NCBI GenBank assembly: GCA_903820505.1
Contig: CAIJHQ010000058.1
Coordinates: 1-64,000, forward strand
Length of the DNA stretch: 64,000 nucleotides
Source: Candidatus Omnitrophota bacterium
GTDB lineage: Bacteria; Omnitrophota; Omnitrophia; Omnitrophales; Aquincolibacteriaceae
Reading direction: 5' to 3'
Below, in pieces: positions 25,905 through 35,575 of this stretch. Under the pieces are notes generated by a model. It had not been told where the DNA came from, ran no database searches, and was given only the letters and a program-made list of their open reading frames with translations. How positions within the stretch are numbered: position 1 is the first letter of the stretch; every line of letters begins with the position of its first letter. A program made the translations under genes and the position numbers.

Positions 25905-26717
25905 TTGCAGGACAAGATTCCTTTCTACAAAATGGTCGCTTCAGGCAATGATTTCGTGGTGGTGGACAATCGCCGTCAGGTCATCAAGGATGCGACCGCC
26001 TTCGCCCGGACGATCTGCCGCCCCCATGTGGGCGCCGTGGCGGACGGATTGCTTCTTTTCGAAGGTTCCAAGAAGGCCAATTTCAAGATGAGGATCCTGA
26101 ATCCGGACGGTTCCGAGGCCGCCGCTTGCGGGAACGGATTCCGTTGTATCGTTCTCTACGCGCACGAAGTCCTGAAATATTCATCGAGCATGCGTTTTGA
26201 ATCCGGATCCGGCGTCATCGAAGGGCATGTCGGACCCAAGGGGAGCGTCAAGGTCCAGCTGGTAAAGCCGCGTATCTTTGAAACGGACAGCGTGATCGAG
26301 GTCCGCGGGCACCGCTTGCATTATTCGTTCCTGGATACGGGCGTGCCGCACACGGTGATCTTTGTCGAAGGGCTCCCGAAAGTGGATGTCGTCGAGATCG
26401 GAAAAGCGATCCGTCATCACACGCATTTCCAGCCGTTCGGCACTAACGTGAATTTCGTGGAGGTCAAAAGCAGGAAGGAGATCGCCGTCAGGACTTATGA
26501 ACGCGGGGTGGAGGACGAAACGCTCGCGTGCGGGACCGGGTCAACGGCTTCGGCGATCATAAGCGTTTTGAAGGGATACGCGGAACCTTGCGTAAGCGTG
26601 CTGACGAAGGGCGGCGAGAAACTCCGGATCGAAATGCACAAAAAGGGTCCGGAGATCGAAAAGGTTTTTTTAGAGGGCAAAGCACAATTCGTTTACAAAG
26701 GGGAATATTTTTTATGA
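25905..26717 (+). CDS. dapF: diaminopimelate epimerase
   Basis: DapF converts LL- to meso-diaminopimelate, for peptidoglycan and lysine, without cofactor by two cysteines. Both are present: Cys75 in AACGNGFRC and Cys209 in LACGTGSTAS. The N-terminal FYKMVASGNDFVVVDNR is also typical. The start is TTG, supported by AAGGAG at 25893-25898, six nt upstream, and by correct family alignment from MQDKIPF. The 270-residue length is normal. It overlaps dapA by 4 nt. The 236-nt gap before it has no gene. It contains a GCGGC/GCCGC hairpin (about 25711-25727) and some -10-like words, but no full promoter that I trust. Confidence 0.95.
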   Translation: MQDKIPFYKMVASGNDFVVVDNRRQVIKDATAFARTICRPHVGAVADGLLLFEGSKKANFKMRILNPDGSEAAACGNGFRCIVLYAHEVLKYSSSMRFESGSGVIEGHVGPKGSVKVQLVKPRIFETDSVIEVRGHRLHYSFLDTGVPHTVIFVEGLPKVDVVEIGKAIRHHTHFQPFGTNVNFVEVKSRKEIAVRTYERGVEDETLACGTGSTASAIISVLKGYAEPCVSVLTKGGEKLRIEMHKKGPEIEKVFLEGKAQFVYKGEYFL

Positions 26718-27601
26718 GCAAGAAAAGATCCGTTTTTGAAGGTTCGATGGTCGCATTGGTCACTCCGTTCCGGAACGGCAAAGTGGACCGGAAGGCCCTG
26801 AAAGGGCTTTTGGATTTTCACCTCAAAGAAGGCACGGATGTGATCGTGCCGTGCGGAACCACGGGGGAATCGGCCACGATGTCGCACGAGGAACATCGCG
26901 ACACGATGACCTTCGTGGTGGAATATATCAACCACCGGGTCCCTGTGATCTGCGGTTGCGGTTCGAATAACACCGAGGAAGCGCTCGGCCTGGTCCGGCA
27001 CGCCAAAAAGATCCATGCGGACGGGGTGCTTGTGGTAACGCCTTATTACAACAAGCCGACCCAGGAAGGTTTGTTCCGGCACTATCAGTTCCTGGCTTCC
27101 CGGGTGGATATCCCTATCGTGCTTTATAACGTTCCGGGGCGTACCGGCGTGTCGATCGCGCCCGAGACGGTGGCGCGGCTTTCCAAGATAGACACGATCG
27201 TGGCGATCAAGGAAGCGAGCGGGAGCATGGACCAGGCGGACCAGATCGCCCAGCTTTGCGACCTGCCGATCCTTTCCGGGGAAGACAGTCTGAATTTTCC
27301 GCTGATCGCGGCCGGAGCGTGCGGAGTGATCTCCGTGGTGGCGAACGTCGTGCCGAAACTCGTCAAGGGCCTTGTGGCTGCCGCTCTGGCCGGGGAAATG
27401 GAGGAGGCGCGTTCTCTCCACAAACTTCTTTATCCGATCTCGAAAGGGTTGTTCATCGAAACAAATCCGATCCCGGCCAAGACCGCGCTCGGCATGATGG
27501 GGATGATCAAGCCGGAACTTCGTATGCCTCTTTGTGAAATGAGGCCGGAGAATAAGCGAAAACTTGCCGATATTCTTAAGAGATTAGGAGTCGTGAAATG
27601 A
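26714..27601 (+). CDS. dapA: 4-hydroxy-tetrahydrodipicolinate synthase
   Basis: DapA condenses pyruvate with aspartate semialdehyde, the first committed step of the diaminopimelate pathway. The 295-residue product has SMVALVTPFRNGKVD, the GTTGESATMSHEEH loop, YYNKPTQEGLFRHY with the active-site tyrosine region, LYNVPGRTG, and the Schiff-base lysine in VAIKEASGS. ATG at 26714 overlaps the dapF stop (ATGA) and gives the family N-terminus, though the frame is open further upstream inside dapF. It overlaps dapB by 4 nt. Confidence 0.96.
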   Translation: MSKKRSVFEGSMVALVTPFRNGKVDRKALKGLLDFHLKEGTDVIVPCGTTGESATMSHEEHRDTMTFVVEYINHRVPVICGCGSNNTEEALGLVRHAKKIHADGVLVVTPYYNKPTQEGLFRHYQFLASRVDIPIVLYNVPGRTGVSIAPETVARLSKIDTIVAIKEASGSMDQADQIAQLCDLPILSGEDSLNFPLIAAGACGVISVVANVVPKLVKGLVAAALAGEMEEARSLHKLLYPISKGLFIETNPIPAKTALGMMGMIKPELRMPLCEMRPENKRKLADILKRLGVVK

Positions 27602-28416
27602 TCAAACTCGTGGTGACCGGCGCCGCCGGCCGGATGGGGAAGGTCATCCTCCAACTTGCCGGCCGGGACCCGGTGTTCAAGATCGTCGGCGCGACCGAAC
27701 AGCGCGGTCATGCCGTGCTCGGCCAGGACCTCGGCCCTATTTTGGGCAGGGACCCGATGGGCGTCAAAGTCCAGCAGGACCCTTTGGCCGCTTTGAAGAA
27801 CGCGGATGTTATGATCGATTTTAGCCATTTTACGGCACTGCCGGAAAATCTTGCGGCGGCGGTTAAGACCCGTACGGCTTGTGTCATCGGAACGACCGGG
27901 ATACCGGCCAAGACGCTCAAGCAGATCCGGGCCGCTTCCGGGAAGATCCCGATCGTGCAGTCACCCAATATGAGCGTCGGCGTGAACCTGCTTTTCGATC
28001 TGGCTGCCACGGCCGGAAAAATTCTGGATGAAAGTTATGACCTTGAGATCACGGAGATCCATCATCGTATGAAAAAAGATGCTCCCAGCGGAACAGCGCT
28101 AAAGCTTCTGGAGATCCTTGCGGCGGCTCGCGGCCGTGATATCCGCAAAGACGTGGTTTATGGCCGTGAAGGTGAGACGGGCGTCCGGGAAAAGGGGAAG
28201 ATCGGCGTGTTCGCGCTCCGCGGAGGGGATGTTGTCGGCGAGCATACGGTGTCGTTCTTCGGCGACGGCGAGCGTATTGACCTTGTGCACAAGGCGTCCT
28301 CCCGGGAGGCCTTTGCCAGAGGGGCGCTTTTGGCCGCAAAAGTCCTTGCGAAAAAGAGGCAAGGTCTTTATCATATGCGGCATGTCCTGGGCATGGACGA
28401 CGGGGCCTTACCTTAA
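27598..28416 (+). CDS. dapB: 4-hydroxy-tetrahydrodipicolinate reductase
   Basis: DapB reduces the dapA product with NAD(P)H. The 272-residue protein has the dinucleotide-binding VTGAAGRMGKVIL, GTTGIPAKTL, SPNMSVGVNLLF and the catalytic signature EIHHRMKKDAPSGTA, followed by the GDVVGEHTVSFFGDGERI region. Full length. Start overlaps dapA (ATGA), so dapF-dapA-dapB is a translationally coupled trio. The acyl-transfer or aminotransferase steps between DapB and DapF are not in this window. Confidence 0.96.
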   Translation: MIKLVVTGAAGRMGKVILQLAGRDPVFKIVGATEQRGHAVLGQDLGPILGRDPMGVKVQQDPLAALKNADVMIDFSHFTALPENLAAAVKTRTACVIGTTGIPAKTLKQIRAASGKIPIVQSPNMSVGVNLLFDLAATAGKILDESYDLEITEIHHRMKKDAPSGTALKLLEILAAARGRDIRKDVVYGREGETGVREKGKIGVFALRGGDVVGEHTVSFFGDGERIDLVHKASSREAFARGALLAAKVLAKKRQGLYHMRHVLGMDDGALP

Positions 28417-28456
28417 GAGTTTCAAGACGTTATAACAAGAGGGAATGTCGTCGGCG

Positions 28457-30373
28457 ATGAAAATTAAAAATTTATTAATCCTTTTCGTTGCCGTTTACTT
28501 GCTTGCGGCCGTTCCCCTTTTTGCGCAGAAAAATGATACGGCCCCCGCTTCGGCGTCTGACGCAACGTCTGCTCCCGCTTCAGGTTCGACTTCAGCCCCG
28601 GCTACTGTGCCGGCCCCTGAGGCAGTTCCGGCTTCGGCCGCGGTCCCGACTCCCGCTTCAGGTTCGACTTCAGCCCCGGCTACTGTGCCGGTCCCTGAGG
28701 CAGTTCCGGCTGTCGTTTCGGCTCCGGCTGTGGTCCCGACTCCCGCTTCAGGTTCGACTTCAGCTCCGGCTGCCGCTCCGGTGCCTGATGCGGTTCCGGC
28801 ATCCGTTTCGGTTTCTACCTCAGCCCCGGTTCCTGCGTTGGCTTCTGATGCAACTCCGGAAGCCGCCTCAGTTTCGACCGTCGTTCCGGCTCCTGCGCCA
28901 GTTCCCGTTCCCAACCTTTTTGCCGAAAACTTTTTTATTCCGGGTCCCCAGAAGCTTGATCATAAGATCACCGAGGTTCGAGGTTTTTCCATTCTAAGGA
29001 CCCATTCCCGTCCGCAAAACGCTGAGTATTCCGTCGTGACGGATTTTCGCGGCGGAGTCGTCAAATCCCGCCACCTTTCCGGATTGAAAGATCCGGAGGC
29101 CATCGACAAGTTCATCAAGAAGAACCTTCAGACCGCCAGCTTCGAAGGTGTGGAGATTCGCCAGCTTCCCGTTACCGACGCCCAGGGGCAGGTCACGAAC
29201 CTTTATTATTGGGTCGGGGACAGAAGCTTTGCGACCCCCGCGGAGGCGACTGCGGCGATCATTTCGACCAAGACCGCCATTGAAGTCCAGGGAGGGGATT
29301 TTGCGCAGTGTGTTCGCGACGCGCCCGTTTATGTGGAGCCGGTCGAAGGGACGCCGGGGGTGGAGATCAAAACGCCTGCCCAGTATAAAAAAGAAGAAGA
29401 TCTTGTTCTTAGATTCACCGACCAGATGGATATCGGCGAAAAACTTTGGGGGCCGTTCCACGGGTCGCCGTCCGGAGAACCGTTGCTTTGGCAATCCTTT
29501 GGCGAGACGACCTGGCGGAAGACCAATCTTTCGGACAAAAAATACAACAGCCAGGTCGGCTACTGGTCCAACCGGATCGTTTTCAAAGGGATCCGTTTTC
29601 CGCTCAACACCATCGATCCTTTTGTGGAAAGCACGATCAGTATGGATTCCACCTCCAACGCGGGCAGCAACAATCTGATGCTTTACGCCGGTCTCGAATG
29701 GTATCCCTTGATGAGGAACGCGTGGCTTCAGAACTACCGGCCGTTCGGAGGCATTCCCATTTTGGACTGGATCCGCAATTACAAGCTCTACATCAAATAC
29801 GGGGACCGCAAGAACATCAAGAACGAGATCGAGAACAGCAAGGATTTCGACCTTATCTGGGGCGTGCAGATCTACTACGAATGGGGCACGGAGCTTCCGC
29901 CTCTGGATGAAGGCCGTCCCGAGAAGTTCACGGATTACCTGCGGCAGTACGTGTGGGGAGAATATTTCGGCGATTATTCCGTTCAAAAGACCAATTTTAG
30001 TTCCGAAAAAGCTTTCAACGCGCTCCTCGCGAATTCCTCGATCATCATGGGCATTGTGTTGCCCGGGATTCCGCTCCCGGAAAATCCGATCAACGACAAA
30101 TTCGTTCTTATGCCCTATCTGCGTTTTGAGCATACCAACAACAGCAAGTACTCCTTCTGGTATCAGAATTATTTCTTCCTGGCCCCGGGCCTGAGGTGGA
30201 TGCCGTTCCGGAATTACCGCTGGAAGGAAAACGAGTGGCTATCCAAAATGGCGGTCTTTGGCGAGTGGGTGGGCATCGGAAGAGACCAGTATATGAAGCA
30301 GGACGGCAGCCCGCCGGTCAAGGTCGATTATGATCTCAGGTTCGGCGTTAAATTTTCGCACCGGCGGTTTTAA
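28457..30373 (+). CDS. outer-membrane beta-barrel protein with Pro/Ala/Ser-rich stalk
   Basis: The product (638 residues) has a signal peptide (KIKNLLILFVAVYLLAAVPL, cleavage after LFA). A stalk of about 130 residues follows, made only of Pro, Ala, Ser, Val and Thr with imperfect repeats, then a globular segment with RGFSILRTHSRPQ, and a C-terminal half rich in aromatic alternating strands that ends in a phenylalanine (FSHRRF), as outer-membrane barrels do. The C-terminal part recalls the NfrA/bacteriophage N4 adsorption protein A type, but I hold that only loosely. ATG 28457 is preferred: AGAGGGA ends right at the earlier ATG 28445 and is 12 nt from this one. It precedes a second, very large surface protein by a few bases. 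Function unknown. Confidence 0.6.
   Translation: MKIKNLLILFVAVYLLAAVPLFAQKNDTAPASASDATSAPASGSTSAPATVPAPEAVPASAAVPTPASGSTSAPATVPVPEAVPAVVSAPAVVPTPASGSTSAPAAAPVPDAVPASVSVSTSAPVPALASDATPEAASVSTVVPAPAPVPVPNLFAENFFIPGPQKLDHKITEVRGFSILRTHSRPQNAEYSVVTDFRGGVVKSRHLSGLKDPEAIDKFIKKNLQTASFEGVEIRQLPVTDAQGQVTNLYYWVGDRSFATPAEATAAIISTKTAIEVQGGDFAQCVRDAPVYVEPVEGTPGVEIKTPAQYKKEEDLVLRFTDQMDIGEKLWGPFHGSPSGEPLLWQSFGETTWRKTNLSDKKYNSQVGYWSNRIVFKGIRFPLNTIDPFVESTISMDSTSNAGSNNLMLYAGLEWYPLMRNAWLQNYRPFGGIPILDWIRNYKLYIKYGDRKNIKNEIENSKDFDLIWGVQIYYEWGTELPPLDEGRPEKFTDYLRQYVWGEYFGDYSVQKTNFSSEKAFNALLANSSIIMGIVLPGIPLPENPINDKFVLMPYLRFEHTNNSKYSFWYQNYFFLAPGLRWMPFRNYRWKENEWLSKMAVFGEWVGIGRDQYMKQDGSPPVKVDYDLRFGVKFSHRRF
28573..28801 (+). 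repeat. three in-frame direct repeats encoding a PAS-rich stalk
   Basis: Three copies of about 60 nt start at 28573, 28651 and 28741 (spacing 78 and 90), each encoding PASGSTSAPA(T/A) followed by VP-x-P-(E/D)-AVPA. The first two are nearly identical. They code for an unstructured stalk and are prone to length change by recombination. Confidence 0.85.
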
Positions 30374-30379
30374 TTCCTT

Positions 30380-33300
30380 ATGGTGATACGGCGCAATATG
30401 AATAGCAAAGCAGGGAACATCCTGAAAAAGGTCCTTTGCGGGACCCTGGCGTTCCTTTTTCTCGCGACAACCGTCATTCCTTCCGCGTTCGCCAATATCA
30501 TCGGCAACCCCGCTTTTGCCGAACCCATCGGCAACGGTGTCGGCGGGAATTGGGACAACACGAACGGGGCGGCGCGCCTGACGGCGGCTCCCGCGGGTTT
30601 TACGGCGTTCTCGGCCGGGCAGTTCGGCCTGTCGCTTCCGGTGGGGGCCGGCGGGGCCGGTGTTTTTACGTTCCAGACGTATGATAACGTCAAAGCCGGG
30701 GACTATGTCGTTTTCAGTTGCAACGCGCAGTCCAATATGGGGGTCGGCGCCGCGACGGGATACGGGCATATGAAGATCGAGTTCAAGAAAAAGAATGCCG
30801 ACGGATCGGATAGTCTGATCAGTACTGTGCGTTTGGACAGCACCGGGGTCGGGATCGATAATGTGTCCGCGCCCGCGGGGGGAGCGGGAGGGTATCAGTT
30901 CTTTTCCATTGCCGGCGTCGCGCCGGAGGGGACGGGAAGGATCGTGTTCGTTTTTGAGACCCAGGGCACCAACGCGGCAGCGGCGGGCAATCAGATGGTC
31001 GTGGTCCAGGCGAACGGCGAGGTCAATCCCGCGAAGCTGACGCTCGCGGCGTCCAAGAAGAACGTGGCCCGCGGTGATGTGGTCGGCATCAACGCGCATT
31101 TCAAGAACGCCTCCGCCAATAATTATCAAAGCGTTCAAATGCGTTTCAAACTTCCCAATGGATTTGATTACGCCGAAAAATCCATCCGCGTGAGCGGTCA
31201 CTCCGCGGGTTACCGGGACGGATCTCTGATCGTGGATGTCAATGACATGCCGGCGAACGGCGAGCTCAATGTGAGTTTTGTGGCGCTTGTGACGAGCGGG
31301 GTCCAGCTTGGCAAGGCTTATTCTCTGGAGGCGGAGCTGTTCGGCGACGCGATCGATCCGATCACAGGCGCTCTCTATCCAGGTCAATTGTCGGAAAAAT
31401 CGTCCGTTCAATTCATGGTCCAGGGAGATCCCGTTTTTGAGCAGGGCACGATCATTGGCAAGGTCTTCAACGACCTCAACCAGAACAGTGTTCAGGACAA
31501 AGGGGAAGAAGGCGTTCCGTGGGTCCGGCTTTATACGGAGCAGGGGATTGGGATCGTGACGGACGAACACGGGCGCTATCACATTCCCGCGGTCGAACCG
31601 GGGCGGCACGTGGTCAAGATCGACGGACATAGCTTGCCGGAAGGAACAAAGTTCATCACCGAAGAAGCTTACCTCGTGAAAACGACGGCCGGGATCATGA
31701 ACAAGGCCAATTTCGCGGTCCTGTTGCCGCCGTCGGGGATCCCGGAAGATTTCAAAAAAGACCTGATGGTCATGGTCACGCAAGGCGTGGATGTTTCCAA
31801 GCCGACGCTTGATGTGGTCATGGAACCGGCGGTCGTGAAACTCGGCGTCGGGGTCCTGGAAAAAGAGCCGTCCTTTTCGTTCAATAATAATTACGGGAAG
31901 TTCATCAAGAAATGGTGCCTTGAGATCCGCGATGAAGCGGGGAAACCGGTCTGGGCCGGTTTCGGGGTCGGCCAGCCGCCTCCGGAAGTGGTCTGGTCCG
32001 GGATGACCGAAGAGGGTCTGTTGATCACGCCCGGGATCTACTCCTACCAATTCAAGGTCCGGGACGCCAAGAACCGCGAAGACTGGACGGCGTTGAAATT
32101 TTTTGAGGTCTATTCGAAGCTCGACCCAAGGGCCGAAAAGAATTATCACCCGGAGATCCCGCCCATCGGCGACTTCAACGTTTTCAAGGACGGGAAGCGG
32201 AGCATTCCGCTCGTGGCCAAACCGACCGTTCGCGTTCAGGGGAAGACCCAGCCCAAGAACACCATCAAGATCAACGATACGCCGGTGAGCGTGGACCCGG
32301 AGAACGGCATGTTCCAGAAAGAGTTCTTTGTGGAACCCGGTGAATATGACGTGAACATTGCGGCAACCACTCCTCAGGGGGAGACCACGTCGTTCAATAA
32401 AAAGATCAAGGTGAAGGACAGCACCTTCTTCATGGTCGCGTTGGGGGAACAGCAATTCGGCCAGAATTGGGCTGAGGGGGCCATGGAGTCCGTAGATTCG
32501 GACGCCTACCGCGACGGCTTCCGGCAAGACGGCCGGTTCTCCTATTTCCTGAAAGGGAAACTTAAAGGAAAATTCCTCGTCACGTCCCACTATGATACAG
32601 CCAATGAAGGGACCGCGCTTTTTACCAATCTTAATCCGAACGATTACTATCCGGTCTACGGTGATGATTCCACCCGCGATTACGAGGCCAAAGATACGGC
32701 CCAGCGGCTCTATGTGCTCGTGGAGATGGACCGTTCGTACGCGAAGTGGGGAAGTTTCAAGACCGAGTTCACGGACACGGAACTGGCGACCTACAACCGT
32801 ACGCTCTCAGGCCTTAAGATCAATTTTGACACGCTCGAAAGTACCGTCTACGGGGATCCCAAGCGGGGATTTAAATTATTTACCGCCGACTCCGATCACC
32901 AGGCCGATCATAACGAGCTCTATTCCACGGGCGGCTCGCTTTATTACACGAGGAACCGCAATGTTGTGGAAGGCAGCGAGAAGATCCGCGTGGAGGTCCG
33001 CGACAAGATCCAGGACATGGTCATTTCCAGTTATGATCTTCAGGAAGGACTCGATTACGAGATCAATTATCAGGAAGGCCGTATCCTTTTGAACCGCTCC
33101 CTTTCCTCAGTGGGGGCCACGGACACAATGACCTCCACGGATATCCTGGACGGCAATCCGATATTTTTGATCGTGGATTATGAGTTCGATCCGGGGCCGG
33201 AGATCAGCAAGATCCCGAATCGCGGCATTCGCGGTTACACGGATGTCGGAGACCACCTCAAGATAGGCGCGACGGCGGTTGAGGAGAAAAGACCGAGCGG

Positions 33301-35101
33301 GGATTATGAGATGCGCGGCGTCGACGCGGTGTTCAAACTCGGACGTAATACCAAACTGACAGCGGAATACGCCGAGACCACGAATGCGCAGACGTCTGAT
33401 TCCGTCTCCTATGACGGCGGCATCAGTTACGCGGACCGAAGCCCCCTGCGTGGAAGACACACCAAGACGCGCAACAGCGCTTACCTGATCAAAGCCGAAT
33501 CCAAGCCCACAAAAAATTGGGATCTGAGCGGTTATGTGCAGGAGGTGGATCCCGGATTTTCCAACGGCTATATGGGCAGCCAGGAGGGTTTCAAAAAATA
33601 CGGTCTGTCGAGCAGTTATAAATTCACGGACCATTTGTACGCGCGCTACCGGTTTGACAGCAGCGGCACGGTGTCCCAATTGATGCCGCTGGATGTGACG
33701 GACAATCAGGCCCCCTTTAAAGAGCTCCAGACGCATACCGCGCAGATCGTTTATGATGACGGGAAATACCTCGCCGAGCTTGAGTATCAGCACCGCAATC
33801 TTGACGCGGTCGAGGACGTCGCCTATGTTTCGCCCGACCTCAGCAACCAGATCCCTTTCGACAACGGGGTCACCGGCAAGGTGGGCTACCACGTCAATGA
33901 CCGGTTGTTGCCCTACGTGAAGGTCCAGACGACGATGGGCGGGAAGGGTGACTATCAGTACGGCGGCGGCGTCCGCTATGAGGTGATCCGCAATCTTTAC
34001 GCTTATCTGGAGCAGATGTTCGGCCCGTTGGGGGACTCGACGTATTTTGGTTTTGAACGTCAGCACGGGAATGGCGCGCGCAGTTACGCGAACATCCGCT
34101 CGATCGACCGCGGGATCGGGGACAGGACCCTCGCGACGGCCATCGGGAATTCCTTCTCGCTCTCCGAGAAATCCCGCATGTACACCGAACGCGAATATTC
34201 CTCTTATCAGGGTGTGGACGGATTTGCGGACATTTTGGGGTATGAAGGGCAAACGGGCGACCACTGGGATTACGGGGGCACGTTCGAACGCCGCCACCTG
34301 ATAAATTCCGCGACGCGGCTTTTGGATATTGCGGCGCAGGAGGCCCTCGCGCGCGCCAACACGTACAATACCATCGGCGGACACCTCGCGTACGCGAACG
34401 GCAAGAAATTCCGCGCCCGCACGCATGTCGAGGTTCGGCGGGACCAGGATTCTCCCGAGATGGCCCAGATCGTGACGCGGAATTCCGTTCAGTACCAGAT
34501 CAACGAGGACACCAGTTTTCTTTCTTATTTCAATTATGGCGACACGCGGCAGATCGATCCCGGGAATACCGCGGGGAATTTTGTGGAGTTCAGTAACGGC
34601 ATCGCTTATCGCCCCGTCAACAACGACAAACTGAACTTTCTTGCGCGTTACACCTATCTCAAGGACCTCGGGAACGATGCCCAGTACGACACGAGCTATT
34701 ACGACAACTTCCAATTCGATTCGGCGGCCCACATTCTGGCGACGGACATTGCTTATGATCTTAATCGTTATTTCGGGCTTGTGGAGAAATTGGCCTTTAA
34801 GCGGTCGATCCTGAACACTTCCGCGAACACCGGTGTCGCGGCCAACAGCTTTCTTTGTGCGAACCGTGTCAATTTTCACGTGACGCGCAAATGGGATATA
34901 GCCTTGGAATACCGGATCTTGTGGCAGTCCGCGACCCTGGATTCCCTGAAGCAAGGCGCCGTGGTCGAGGTCGATCGCGAATTGTACGAATATGTGCGGC
35001 TCGGCGTGGGATACAATTTTACGGACTTTAGCGACGATCTGCGGGACGTCAACAGTGGCCGTACCCAAGGTCCTTTTGTCCGCATGACCGGCAAGTTTTA
35101 A
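30380..35101 (+). CDS. large surface protein: DUF11/SdrD-B-like domains plus outer-membrane barrel
   Basis: The 1573-residue protein has a signal peptide (hydrophobic core 20-34, cleavage after AFA). Next come a beta-rich N-terminal region, a DUF11-like Ig domain (about 220-345), a Cna-B/SdrD-like domain (GKVFNDLNQNSVQDKGEEGV, then TDEHGRYHIPAVEPGRHVV, about 355-450) and a FlgD-like Ig domain (GIYSYQFKVRD, about 550-575). A long C-terminal half of amphipathic strands follows, with YYPVYGDDSTRDYEAKD near its start and a final phenylalanine. Calcium-type DxNxD loops are visible. This layout is known from very large outer-membrane proteins in several diderm phyla with display or adhesion roles inferred. 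The start may instead be the ATG at 30398. It forms a surface module with the preceding barrel and the following lipoprotein. Confidence 0.65.
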   Translation: MVIRRNMNSKAGNILKKVLCGTLAFLFLATTVIPSAFANIIGNPAFAEPIGNGVGGNWDNTNGAARLTAAPAGFTAFSAGQFGLSLPVGAGGAGVFTFQTYDNVKAGDYVVFSCNAQSNMGVGAATGYGHMKIEFKKKNADGSDSLISTVRLDSTGVGIDNVSAPAGGAGGYQFFSIAGVAPEGTGRIVFVFETQGTNAAAAGNQMVVVQANGEVNPAKLTLAASKKNVARGDVVGINAHFKNASANNYQSVQMRFKLPNGFDYAEKSIRVSGHSAGYRDGSLIVDVNDMPANGELNVSFVALVTSGVQLGKAYSLEAELFGDAIDPITGALYPGQLSEKSSVQFMVQGDPVFEQGTIIGKVFNDLNQNSVQDKGEEGVPWVRLYTEQGIGIVTDEHGRYHIPAVEPGRHVVKIDGHSLPEGTKFITEEAYLVKTTAGIMNKANFAVLLPPSGIPEDFKKDLMVMVTQGVDVSKPTLDVVMEPAVVKLGVGVLEKEPSFSFNNNYGKFIKKWCLEIRDEAGKPVWAGFGVGQPPPEVVWSGMTEEGLLITPGIYSYQFKVRDAKNREDWTALKFFEVYSKLDPRAEKNYHPEIPPIGDFNVFKDGKRSIPLVAKPTVRVQGKTQPKNTIKINDTPVSVDPENGMFQKEFFVEPGEYDVNIAATTPQGETTSFNKKIKVKDSTFFMVALGEQQFGQNWAEGAMESVDSDAYRDGFRQDGRFSYFLKGKLKGKFLVTSHYDTANEGTALFTNLNPNDYYPVYGDDSTRDYEAKDTAQRLYVLVEMDRSYAKWGSFKTEFTDTELATYNRTLSGLKINFDTLESTVYGDPKRGFKLFTADSDHQADHNELYSTGGSLYYTRNRNVVEGSEKIRVEVRDKIQDMVISSYDLQEGLDYEINYQEGRILLNRSLSSVGATDTMTSTDILDGNPIFLIVDYEFDPGPEISKIPNRGIRGYTDVGDHLKIGATAVEEKRPSGDYEMRGVDAVFKLGRNTKLTAEYAETTNAQTSDSVSYDGGISYADRSPLRGRHTKTRNSAYLIKAESKPTKNWDLSGYVQEVDPGFSNGYMGSQEGFKKYGLSSSYKFTDHLYARYRFDSSGTVSQLMPLDVTDNQAPFKELQTHTAQIVYDDGKYLAELEYQHRNLDAVEDVAYVSPDLSNQIPFDNGVTGKVGYHVNDRLLPYVKVQTTMGGKGDYQYGGGVRYEVIRNLYAYLEQMFGPLGDSTYFGFERQHGNGARSYANIRSIDRGIGDRTLATAIGNSFSLSEKSRMYTEREYSSYQGVDGFADILGYEGQTGDHWDYGGTFERRHLINSATRLLDIAAQEALARANTYNTIGGHLAYANGKKFRARTHVEVRRDQDSPEMAQIVTRNSVQYQINEDTSFLSYFNYGDTRQIDPGNTAGNFVEFSNGIAYRPVNNDKLNFLARYTYLKDLGNDAQYDTSYYDNFQFDSAAHILATDIAYDLNRYFGLVEKLAFKRSILNTSANTGVAANSFLCANRVNFHVTRKWDIALEYRILWQSATLDSLKQGAVVEVDRELYEYVRLGVGYNFTDFSDDLRDVNSGRTQGPFVRMTGKF

Positions 35102-35176
35102 CCTGAGAAGACAGATTTTAAAGCCCCGTTTTCGGAGTTATTCGGAACTCCGGCGGGACAACGAGAGGTGATCGTG

Positions 35177-35569
35177 ATGCGGCAAATACGCGGATTTATT
35201 TCGATGCTGGTTCTGGGGGTTGTTCTGGCCGGTTGCAATACGGTTTCGAACGTGTTGCCGCCCAACGACCAAACGCTGACCTATAAACTGCCGTATGATC
35301 TGGCTTATCTCCGGATCATGGAGGCGCTTGATTCCCAGCCCCACTGGGACCTCGAAGAGACCGAGATGGCCAAAGGGACCATCCGGGTGCGCAATACGAA
35401 CTACAGCAATCTTGACGACGCGGACCTCCGGGCCATCACCTTCACCGTTAAGCGTATCGATTCGCAGACGGTCTCCGTGTCGATCCTTCCCAAGAGCCAG
35501 CATGTCCCGGGCGGTGACAAGCTTCTCGCGGCCATCAGAGAACGTTTGGACCGCGAAGTTAAGACCTGA
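35177..35569 (+). CDS. predicted outer-membrane lipoprotein
   Basis: The product (130 residues) starts MRQIRGFISMLVLGVVLAGC: a basic n-region, hydrophobic core and LAGC lipobox with Cys20. The mature part of about 110 residues is a small alpha/beta domain without a motif I recognise (YDLAYLRIMEAL, ITFTVKRID, ILPKSQHVPGGDKLL). ATG 35177 is chosen over GTG 35168 because GAGAGGTG lies 7 nt before it. A hairpin, CGGAGTT/AACTCCG, precedes the gene. It follows the large surface protein and directly precedes uvrA, and is probably the accessory lipoprotein of the surface module. Confidence 0.7.
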   Translation: MRQIRGFISMLVLGVVLAGCNTVSNVLPPNDQTLTYKLPYDLAYLRIMEALDSQPHWDLEETEMAKGTIRVRNTNYSNLDDADLRAITFTVKRIDSQTVSVSILPKSQHVPGGDKLLAAIRERLDREVKT

Positions 35570-35575
35570 TCCGCT

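Noticed and set aside
28573-28801. Regularly spaced repeats that might be mistaken for a CRISPR array
   Set aside because: They are in-frame, imperfect, spaced 78 and 90 nt, and encode a Pro/Ala/Ser stalk inside a signal-peptide protein; there is no cas gene in the window.
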